Origin: Ursus arctos
Taxonomy: Eukaryota; Chordata; Mammalia; Carnivora; Ursidae
Length of the DNA: 64,000 nt
Reading direction: 5' to 3'
NCBI RefSeq assembly: GCF_023065955.2
Contig: NW_026622919.1
Span: 1,252,501 to 1,316,500 of the forward strand
Shown in pieces: positions 55,641-64,000 of this stretch; the first letter of the stretch is position 1; each line of letters starts with the position of its first letter. Below the pieces are notes generated by a model that made no database searches, was not told the DNA's origin, and was given only the letters and a program-made list of their open reading frames with translations. The translations under genes were made by a program, and so were the position numbers.

Positions 55641-56090
55641 GAAGGGTGCGTCCGGGGATTGGGAAGACAGGTGTCCGACGGGGATGAGGACGGCGACACC
55701 CAGGCCCCAAGACTGCCGCGCCGGGCCCACGACAGGGGTCCTGTGGGCTGCCTATTCTGAGGGCCCTGGCCGCGCCCGCCCGTCTCTCCCGACCCGCTCA
55801 CCGTGTGCCGCTCGGGCTCCTGCTCTGGCTCCAGCTCCGGCCCCGGCTCCTCTGTGCCCTCCGTGCGCTCGGGTCGGCGCCAGCTCCACGCCCGCGCCAG
55901 CCGCGCGCAAACTTTCCGGCGGCGACGCTGGGTGGCGGTGGCGGCGGCGGCGGTGGCGGCGGAGGCGGAGGGGCGGGGGCGGGAGCGGCCCCGGGAGGTG
56001 GGGGGAGGAGAGCGGCAGCCAAGGGTCCCCGCCCGCCCCTCCGCACAGCGCTCCCGGACGCGCCCGGAGCCCCGTCCCCAGATTCCTGCC
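55640..56090. promoter_or_regulatory. CpG island, candidate GCGR promoter
   Basis: Dense CpG with a GGC-rich core at about 55926-55970. It is the only CpG island between GCGR and the window end, about 3.7 kb upstream of the GCGR start codon on the gene's strand. The reading frames through it (348 codons plus, 125 codons minus) are composition artefacts with homopolymeric Pro, Ala or Arg. Confidence 0.6.
55802..56040 (-). other. GCGR: Candidate GCGR noncoding exon 1
   Basis: On the minus strand the GC-rich block ends gagcggcacacg followed by a strong donor gtgagc (revcomp of 55796-55801). GCGR genes have a noncoding exon several kilobases upstream of the ATG exon, which fits this position. 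The 5' end is a guess. It could instead belong to an unrelated noncoding transcript. Confidence 0.45.
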
Positions 56091-58835
56091 TGCAGATTCC
56101 TGCCCTGTGGCCCTCAACCCCGCGAACACCCAGCCCTCGAGCTCGCTATGCAGACCCCTGCCGGGTCGACCCCCACCCCTTGGAACAGGCTGCAGACAGG
56201 GTCACAACCAGTCCGCAGCTCCCCCCACGGGGACAGAACAGAGGGGGACCGTGGAGGGCATGTGGCTGGGGGCGGGAGGTGGGGGCTGTGACCGGACGCC
56301 TCCTCCTCTTGCTCCCCCCACCGCCCCGTGTGGGGATCCTCGCGGCTTCTTTCCCGGGTGTGGGTGTGGAGCTACAAGGACTGGCCCCCCACTTACCCCA
56401 CTGCGGCTCCTAGGTGACATTTCTTTCCAGCACACCGCAGAGCAGGCTGGACTGGGTGGGGGAGGGCAGAGCAAGTGGGGAAGGGGGGCCCCCTGGGGTG
56501 TCCCTTTAACCCTGGGTCTGGGCGGGGGGGCCTCCAGCACCACTCACTCAATAGTCCCACTGGTGGACACCTGTCCCCAGCTGCCGGCCACTGGTCCTCC
56601 ATGCTGCCCTGTGGCCAAGGGGGACGCCCTACTCCTTCTGCCCCTCCTCCTTCCCAGACTTCTGCTCCCACTCACCCTCCTGAGGATGTCCTCTCTTCCC
56701 CCGTTTCCCTCCCCCAGGTCTAAAGCCTGAATCCCAGCCCTTGCTCAATGCCCAGTGGCTTCAGGGTCACCAAGCCCCGTGGACACTTTGGGGCCTCATC
56801 TTTCCTGGCCTTTCAGCACCCTGGGACCCTGATGGTCATGTCCTCCTTGAGAGCTGTCCCGGGTGGCACTCCCTGCCTCGGCTTCTGCACTCCCCTCCCC
56901 TCCACTCTCCTCCCTCACGTGGCTCCTGGGGCCCCATCTGGAGCCCTCTCCCCTAGGCTGCACCGCCTCCACCCACTTGCCTCTGGACACCTGCCCCTTG
57001 GTTTCCGGCCCATCAGCAGCAGGGAAAACCCAGGAAGGACTCCCGTCCATCAGCTAATCTCGGTTCTCCTTCCTGTGTTTCTCTGGAATCGGCCTGGGCC
57101 TCCTCTCTGCTGTCAGCCCCTGTCCGGCCACCCACTGTCACTCACTGTCACCCAGGGCACCCTCCCCGCCCCGCCCGCAGGTCAGCTTTGTCTTTGGGGC
57201 CCTTAACCCAACTCTACGTCTGTTTTGGGGGGCACCAGTACCCATGGGCCTCCGTATCCCCTGGACCACCATTCCTGCAGCCCCGGAGCAGGGCTAATGC
57301 TGGTCCCGCTGCCCTGGGAGAGGTCGGTAGGTAGCTGGTCTTTACGGCATCTGGGCATCTGCGCAGCCTCTGTCTGAAGACTCACGAGGAGGGGCTCCCA
57401 GGGGGGAGTGTGTGTGTCCCTACGTGCTCTCCAGACCCCTGTTCTTACCGGCCCACCTGAGACCCTGCCCCCAGAGCGAGCCTTTTGGTCCTGGGAATGG
57501 GCAGAAGGCAAAGGTCAGAGGCCAAGGTCAGAAATTCGGGCTCTGCCTGCCTGGGCGCGGCCTCAGCAGGGGGTGAGGGAGGGGAGGCTTCCTAGCTTGG
57601 TGGCCGAAGACCCCCTTTCTCTCTGCCTCGCCCTCGCCATAGCCCTCGTCCAGCTCCCCACCCTTTTCTGGGGGTGGGGCACTGTGTGGGCGGCGCAGAC
57701 TGGGAGGCTCCCCCTTCCATCCCCAGGGGAATCCGTGCCCTGCAGCCTTGGTTGGGTCCCAGGCTGAGTTAGAGTAAATGCCCAGCGTGTGGAGCGGGAC
57801 GGGGGCAACACCTGAACCGGGTGACAAGGCAGGATGGGACAGACGGGGTGGGGGCCCTCCCCAGGCTGGGCCACCTCTATTTACAGAACTGATTCATGAG
57901 ACATAAACAGAGCGGGAGCTGGGAATGGAGGGGGCTGGGCCTTCCCACGTCTGGGGGCCTGAGGGCTGAGGAAGGCGCCCGCCTGCGCTGGGTCCCCTAG
58001 GGTCCTGATGGGAGTGGCCTGTCCCCAGAGGTATGTGGGCTCCTGTGTTGTTCTGGGGAAGCCTGGGGTGGGGACTGCCCTCCCCCTGCTTCTCCTCCCT
58101 CTCCCCTGGAATGCGGGCTCCATCTGTCTGCACTGCTGGTTCTGGAGAGAACACCAGCAGGGCTTCATTCAGGCCCTTGACCCAGCTTTAGGGAGCGTTA
58201 TGGACCCACGAGGCCCAGCACCTGCTTGCCTGTCTGGGAGAACCAGACAGACACCTGCCCTCCTGGTCTGGGGGGTAATGATAAGCAGCAAAGAAAAGGG
58301 TGTCCAGACTGGGCAGTGGTGGACAGAAACCCAGTGCGGAGGGACCCCGGGTTGGGAGGACGCATCAGGGCTGAGAAGGTGGAGGGAAAAGGGGTGGTGG
58401 GTGGTGGTGGTCCCCGGCCAGACGGAGCCGCTGTGGGCGACCAGGGCGGTTTCTCCCTGGCGTCGGCACGGGCCACCTACACCTGACTTTGGATAAAGTT
58501 TTATACCCAGCTTTGTACTCCTTACCACAGCCTGTCACAGCAGCGTCCCCCATGTCAGCCAGAGGCCCTGTGAGCACCCCCGTGCTTGGGAGCTCCGACC
58601 CGACAGATCTCACGCAACCATTCACAGGCCGCAGGAACCAAAAAGCAGGAAGACCCCAAGCGCATGCAGGTGGGCCCCAGGCCGTGTCCCCAGGCCGAGT
58701 CCGGCGCCTCTCTCTGAGATGGGGGCGGGAAACCAAGGGCCAGCAGCCGCCCTGGCCAGACGGAGAACCCAGGGCAAGGAGGGCGCCGGAGGAAGCAGAA
58801 CAAGACGTCGAAACTGTGGGCACGCGGATTCCCCG
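56091..58835. other. Intergenic, nothing recognised
   Basis: GC-rich unique sequence. Multiple open frames of 80-160 codons overlap on both strands, with no family signature, CpG promoter or named repeat. Syntenic expectation from human is a gap upstream of GCGR before the next gene. Confidence 0.5.
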
Positions 58836-59160
58836 GCAGTGACGGTAACAGGCCGGGTTGGAAAACAGAACGAGAAAGAGCCCGTGTAAAGTAAAACTAT
58901 AATACCGGAAATTTTCAAAATCTAATAGAAGGGTTGAAGGGTGAGTTGAGGAAGTCTCGCAGAAGACAGAACCAAACCCCATGAGATGGACGGTGAGCGC
59001 CCGGGCTGTGAGGAGGGCCTCGGCCGCGGCAGCTTCTGATGGGCGCAGGGTAAGGGGGCCGTGTGGACACTGCCCAGTTTACATATTTCCTTTTAAAAAT
59101 ATGTGAGATGTCTTGAACTAAAAAGGTACAGAAAACATCAGTTGCCTGAAGAAAGAAAAC
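58836..59160 (+). mobile_element. Possible L1M ORF1-region fragment
   Basis: actataataccggaaatttt, atctaatagaagggttgaag, gagttgaggaagtctcgcag and gaagacagaaccaaacccca run in the order of the coiled-coil part of L1 ORF1. The copy is degraded and the frame is broken. Confidence 0.5.
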
Positions 59161-59163
59161 GCT

Positions 59164-59252
59164 AGGGGCACTGGGCACGCGGCTCTGGATCTCAGGGTTG
59201 TGAGTTCGAGGCCCACGTGGGGCGTAGAGATGACGTTCAAAAACCAAGAAAG
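59164..59252 (+). repeat. Short-form carnivoran tRNA SINE, degraded
   Basis: tggatctcagggttgtgagt, tcgaggcccacgtggggcgt and agagatgacgttcaaaaacc match the short sub-type. The head is partly lost. Confidence 0.7.
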
Positions 59253-60182
59253 AAGGAAAGAAAATGTCAAAGGGGCTTTTGAAGTGCCCACCGTCGCCTC
59301 CACTGCCCGCGTCCCGCGGAGAGTCCCGCCGCCCTCAACCGCTTGCTCTCTGTGTCGGCGCCCCCGGCCTCTGAGTGTCCAGTTGAGGCATGGTATCAGG
59401 AGCGTGGACTGCGGGGCACGGCGTGGCCGAGTCTGCTGGCTCACCCGCTCCACGCTATGTCTCCGAGGCCCAGTCGTGTCGGTCCACGTGACGCTGGCTC
59501 ATCGCTTGTCCACGTGGCTGCCTGGCCGCCGGGGTGAGGGGAAGACCCCGTTCCTGGGCCTGTGGCCGCTGGAGCCCCTCTGGGGCTCTTCCTCCCCTCT
59601 CCCTCCTCTCCTCTCCTCCCCGGCCCTGCACAAGCCTCCCGTGTGCAGGGTGGGCTGTTCTCAGCCCACAGCGCCCCGCCACTGCCCCGCGCTTTATTTT
59701 CATGTATGCGTACGCACCGGTCGCTCCCGGGAGTGGAAAGTCAGGTTTATCGAGGCCTGATTTACATACGCAGAAGCTTACCCTTGAGAAATGTACAGTT
59801 CAGTGGTTTTGACAAACACGGTCCCGTAGCCGCCGTGATCAGGATACGGAACATTTTATCGCCCCACGTCCCTCCCGAGCCCCCGGCAGCCCCCCGGGTG
59901 ACTGCGTCCGGCGGGTCTGCCTCTCCGGAAATATCCTCTAAATGGACCGTGTGGCCTTTTGTGCCTGGCTTCTTTCCATGCGTCACCAAGCCTTGCAGGC
60001 TCCTCGCTGTCACGGCACATGTGGGCCGCGACTCCGCTTCTGCGCTCACCAGCCTGTGGACCCCTGAGGCTTTGGGCGCTCGGTGCCCGCGGCCTGGGGG
60101 GGGGGCCGTGCGGGTCTCTGGGTGGCCGTGCGTGGTCCTTCCTCCCCCAGGAAGCACTTTAAGAGAAACCGCTGGGGAACCC

Positions 60183-60382
60183 AAAGGTGGGGGGGCAGGG
60201 AGCCCGCAGAGCGTCCGACTCTTGGTTCACCTCGGGGTGATCTCAGGGTTGTTGGATCGAGCCCCACGGCGGGCTCCACGCTCAGCTCGGAGTCAGCTGG
60301 AGATTCCCTCTCCCTCTGCACGCCCCTCACGCTCACTGTCTCTGAAATAAGTAAGTAAATCTAAAATACACAAATAAATAAG
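60183..60382 (+). repeat. SINEC inside the L1 remnant
   Basis: agagcgtccgactcttggtt, gatctcagggttgttggatc, gccccacggcgggctccacg and ctgaaataagtaagtaaatc. A full-length but diverged plus-strand copy. Confidence 0.83.
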
Positions 60383-60987
60383 AGAGAGAAGCAGCCAGAC
60401 TCTTAGAGAGCGGCTGCCCGGCCCGAGGGCTGCAGCCGCCCGGGCCCTCCCTGCCGGGGTGCATTTCGGAGCCATTCTAGCGATGGGCACAGGCTCAGTG
60501 CCGGGGGCCCCGGAACGAGCGGGGCGGCGTCTCTGCACGTCTTTGATGAATCATCTCTTCAAACCTATTTCTCCTTGAAAAAACTGGCTTTTTTTGTAAT
60601 CGAGTTGTAAGAGTTCCTTACACCTTCTGCACACAAGTCCCTTACCAGACACTTGGTGTGCGGGGATGTGCTTCCAGTCCGTGGCCGTCTGTCCTCCCCA
60701 TCGTCGATGTCTTTCAGAGATCGGAGGCTCTTGATTCTGATGAAGTCTAAATACCAAGTTCTTCCCTGACGGCTTGTTTTTCCTGTGCCCTGTCTCAGGG
60801 ATCTTCGCCTGACCCGCGGTGGCCAGGCTGCTCCCCGCTCGCCGCAGGTGTGATCACTTTGACGCCAAGCATTCGGGTCTACGATCGGTGCTAATTCTGC
60901 GTCTGGTGCAACGGGAGTTTTGTCTAGTTTGTTGGGCAGACAGGTCCAGCTGCTCCCACGCCATTTATCGAAAAGATGATCCTTTTT

Positions 60988-61142
60988 GGGCGGCTCAGGT
61001 CATGATCCCAGAGTCCTGGGATCGAATCCCGCCTCAGGCTCCCTGCTCAGTGGGGACTCTGCTTCTCCCTCTGCTGCTCCCCCTGCTCGTGCTCTCTGTC
61101 AATGAATAAATTAAAAATAATAATAATAATAAAATAAAAATT
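60988..61142 (+). repeat. 5'-truncated SINEC inside the L1 remnant
   Basis: It starts inside the body (gggcggctcaggtcatgatc) and runs through ggatcgaatcccgcctcagg and a CT tract to (AAT)n and A-rich tail sequence. The head half is missing. Confidence 0.87.
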
Positions 61143-61861
61143 TTAAAAATACGTTTTTTATAAATTGACCTTGTATCCTATGACCTTGCTAAGCTCACTT
61201 ACTGGTTCTGGTTACGTAGGTAGATTCTTTGGGTTTTTCTACAGAGGGGAACGTGCAGGCTGAGGAAGGGAGACACTCCTTCTCAGTCTGAGAACGTTCC
61301 GTCCACTCCTAGTTTGCTGGGAGGCTTTTCTCTTCTTCTTTCTTTCTTTCTCTGTCATGCATGGATGCTGCATTTTATCAGCCTTTTATTTTTACGAGAT
61401 GATCTGATTTTTCTCAGTCTGTTGCTGTGGTGAATTACGCTGATTTTCAGACGTTGTACCAAGCTTGCGTTCTGGGTTAAATTTCATTTGGTCATAAAGT
61501 ATCCTTTTTGTGTATTTCTGGATTTGATTTGCTAAGATTTTGACAAAGATTTTTGCGTCTCTACCAATTACGGATATTAGCGTGTGATTTATTTTTGTAA
61601 TAAAAGTGTGTGGTTTTGGTATCAGGAAAATGCTGACCTCATAAAGTGAGCTGGAATGTGTCCCCTTCTCCTGTTTTCTGGAAGTTTCTATGGAAGAGGT
61701 GTTATCACTTCCTTAGAAGTTGGTGGAATTTACTAGCGGAGCCATCTGGGCTTGGAGCTTTTTGTGGGCGGGCTTCTGACGGACTCAGTTGCTTTGACAG
61801 CTACAGGGCTGTTTTCCTAGATATTACCACGTGGCTGTGAACGTGGTGCTGAATTTCAGCA

Positions 61862-63130
61862 CGCCCTGTAGGACGTAGGAAGGTAAATTGAGGCACAGAG
61901 CAATTGAATAATGCAAGCGTGCCTAAGGACCCCCAGGAGGTGGGGGCAGCAGGAGCCCAGAGCCCACGTAGTTGACTGCAGGGACTCTGGGCCCTGAGAC
62001 CAGGCTCTGTGGAGGGCTGTGGTCTCCGCCCCCATCTTGCAGATGGGGAGCCTGAGGCTTGGGAGGTGAAGTGGCTGGTGCAGACATGCCCACTGCCCCC
62101 AGGGCCTGTCCCGGGGGAAGAGCCCAGGCCCCGGTTTGCAGGAAGGAGGGCCAGACCAAGGAGAGTGGCATCATCCCTCCACGGCCATCGTTCTCTCCCC
62201 GAGTGACCCCCATCCTCTGGGAGGACGCCTGGGTCCTGGCCTCTGTCTCGCCGGCTGCCTCTTGCCCCGAGCCACCATCCAGGTCATTAGGCTCTGCAAA
62301 GTCACATTAGGTGTCAGCCACTGTGGCTGGATCAAATCAGGCCACTTAGAGGGACTGAGGCGGCGGGAAGGGGCCCTAGGGCCGCCAGCTCTCGGGCCAG
62401 GTTCAGGTCAGTGACAAAGCAGGGGGGCTGGGGCCGGTGCCACTGGCAGGGGAAGCCGGGGGACAGGTGGCTCGGAGGAGGCAGCAGGGCTGGTGGCCCC
62501 TAACCCAGGAGCTCAGGGTGTGGTGGGGACAGATGAGCCACAGACCCCCCAGCTGGGTCATCAGAGCCCAGGCGATTAGGACGGGAGACGGAATGGCCCC
62601 CGGGCTCCTGCCCAATGAGCCAGGCCAAGTGGCCAGGGAGGGGGGCGGGGACGAGGAGGCAGGGAGAAGCGAGACGAGGGAAGACACTGGGGGGATCAAG
62701 GCTGGCAATGCACTGGGTCGGGCTCGCCAGGAGCCACAGACTTGTGGGTCGGCCCCACTGCCCCCTAGCGCACCATGGGGCTTACAGCCTACCACGGCTC
62801 CCTGTGTCCCCGGCCTGGTCTCCCTCAGTGGGACACAGACAGCCCGCAGACTGGCCCCTGCCTTCCTCTCTCGTCTCAGAAAGGTGAATCAACACAACCT
62901 GGGGCCAGGGGGCTGGGGTTACCTGCCACTCCCGTCCCTCGTGGGTTGTGGGCAATGGGGGGGGGACAGCTGCTCACCTGGAAGGGACTGGCCTGGGCCA
63001 CTGGCCACACCTCTCCAGCATTTGAGAGGTATGGGGTAGTTTTAAGGACTGGGCATTACCCGCAGGAAGCCCTGAAGCCAGCGAGTGGGAATTCGGGGCA
63101 GCAAGACCTGGAGGTGCCCTGTTAGGGCCA
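61862..63130. other. Intergenic with MIR-like fragments
   Basis: attgaggcacagagcaattg (near 61890) and ccccatcttgcagatgggga (near 62029) resemble MIR cores. Apart from these, the GC-rich sequence shows no gene. The 200-codon frame at 62437-63039 has no recognisable domain. Confidence 0.45.
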
Positions 63131-63134
63131 AGCT

Positions 63135-63300
63135 GAGTCCCCCCAGATGTGTGTCGAAGTCTAACCTCCAGTACCTCAGGGCGTGACCGTAATTAAGGTA
63201 ATTAAGGTAAAATGAGGTCATAGGGTGGGCCCTGACGCAGTATGACCGTGTCCTTCTAAAAAGGGGTTAGAACACAGACTCACGTGGAGGGACGCCCACG
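63135..63300 (+). mobile_element. MaLR-like LTR fragment
   Basis: gtcgaagtctaacctccagt, cagggcgtgaccgtaattaa, ttaaggtaaaatgaggtcat and gggtgggccctgacgcagta follow the order of an MLT1-like LTR. The 5' and 3' ends are not clear. A short tandem duplication (aattaaggt twice) lies near 63191-63209. Confidence 0.55.
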
Positions 63301-64000
63301 TGAGGCCACAGGGACGGGCCCCCCTGGAGCCGAGGGGCGAGGCCTCGGGAGGAGCCGGCCTGGATCGCAGGCCGGGCTCTAGATGGAGAAACAAGTGTCT
63401 GCTGTGGGAGCCCCGCCGGGGCGGTTCTGGTGGCCCCGGGACGCCCGGGCAGGCCTCACGACAGGTGCTCCAGGGAGCAGGTCCTACTGGAAATCACGCC
63501 CCAGATTTGATGGAAGGTGGTGGGGCCACAAAGAGCAGCCAGTTACACCTCAGCCCGCCTCCCACACTGACGTCAGGGCCCTGAGAGCAGAGGAGACCCC
63601 ACGCCCCCCCCGTGGGACAGTTGCTGGAAGCATTCGAGACCCCAGCTCTGATTCCCCGAAGCCCCCAAGCAGGCGGCCCACACGCCCTCGCTAAGGAGAA
63701 CAGCCTCGCGGGTCCGGGCCCTGCAGACCTCTCCCCCGAGCCTCCCTGCCTCCCCTCTGGGCTGCGACCAGTCAGGAGGGGCAAGTCTTGCTGAGCAGTG
63801 GGGGTCCCCCACAGGCGGGGATGAATCATTATACAAGGAGCGGCAGCTAGGCCGCTGTGGTCCAGCAGCCCCAGGAGAATGCAGGCGGCCACCGAAGATC
63901 CAGGATGCTGGCGGCCTGGGAGGAATTAGGCCGGTGGGAGGAGTTCATGGATAGGAGGCACTTTCCAAACCCAGGCAAGGGTGTGCACCAAGGGTGTCGG
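63301..64000. other. Intergenic, nothing recognised, window end
   Basis: GC-rich sequence with overlapping open frames on both strands (63300-63892), partly continuing the LTR-like fragment. No gene is supported. Confidence 0.45.

Larger units (their letters stand above)
59690..61860 (-). mobile_element. L1M-type LINE, 3' UTR and ORF2 part, GC-drifted
   Basis: Read on the + strand, the order is the reverse complement of an old L1. The 3' UTR part is 59690-60160 (aatgtacagttcagtggttt). After a SINE comes the ORF2 3' region at 60383-60987 (ttgtaatcgagttgtaagag, cgccatttatcgaaaagatg). After a second SINE comes mid-ORF2 at 61143-61850 (ccttgtatcctatgaccttg, ttttggtatcaggaaaatgc, gcggagccatctgggcttgg). 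It is heavily mutated and nonfunctional. The 3' part has unusually high GC for L1. Confidence 0.78.

Noticed and set aside
55684..56730. 348-codon open frame on the + strand
   Set aside because: It crosses a CpG island, its protein is low-complexity (Pro/Ala/Arg/Gly), and equally long frames exist in overlapping registers on both strands. No domain or splice support.
59562..60350. 262-codon open frame
   Set aside because: It runs from unique sequence through a degraded L1 3' UTR and into a SINE, so it cannot be a conserved gene.

Overview
This is a window of mammalian nuclear DNA. It holds five multi-exon, GT-AG spliced vertebrate genes, CpG-island promoters, AATAAA polyadenylation signals and many tRNA-Lys-derived SINEs of the carnivoran type. 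The SINEs point to a caniform carnivore. Two of them (about 4681-4867 and 5218-5421) have the sub-family layout I associate with bears and giant panda, and I see no canid-type or felid-type SINE. An ursid is therefore my best guess, but this is inference from repeat sub-type. Gene order and orientation match human 17q25.3, read in the opposite direction.

Layout: 1-8.8 kb is intergenic, with SINEs, an LTR-type element and an L1M remnant on the + strand. ARHGDIA (+) runs from a CpG-island promoter near 9.5 kb to its poly(A) signal at 13.54 kb. A repeat-poor spacer leads to the P4HB promoter (six CCAAT boxes, TATA-like element) and P4HB (+, 11 coding exons, 18.6-28.56 kb). PPP1R27 (+, 3 exons) lies at 32.8-34.0 kb behind a tandem-TATA promoter. 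MCRIP1 (+) starts in a CpG island at 34.4-34.8 kb, has a 6.5 kb first intron with SINEs and microsatellites, and ends at 43.18 kb. GCGR (-) is convergent with MCRIP1. Its 13 coding exons run from 52,121 down to 48,348, and a probable noncoding first exon lies in a CpG island near 55.8-56.05 kb. From 56.1 kb to the end is intergenic sequence with a GC-drifted L1M remnant on the - strand (59.69-61.85 kb), SINEs and a weak LTR-like fragment.

The genes do not form a pathway. ARHGDIA is the cytosolic Rho GTPase chaperone RhoGDI-alpha. P4HB is the ER protein disulfide isomerase and prolyl-4-hydroxylase beta subunit. PPP1R27 is an ankyrin-repeat PP1 regulator. MCRIP1 is an ERK-regulated CtBP-binding protein. 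GCGR is the glucagon receptor. All five reading frames join intact through consensus splice sites, giving predicted proteins of 204, 510, 154, 97 and 485 residues.

I found no undescribed system. The points most worth a second look are the RDEL (not KDEL) end of P4HB, a perfect paired-ETS inverted repeat upstream of the P4HB CCAAT array, the tandem TATA boxes of PPP1R27, the diverged GCGR tail, and the proposed GCGR first exon. Comparisons with human proteins are from memory of the families, not from an alignment.
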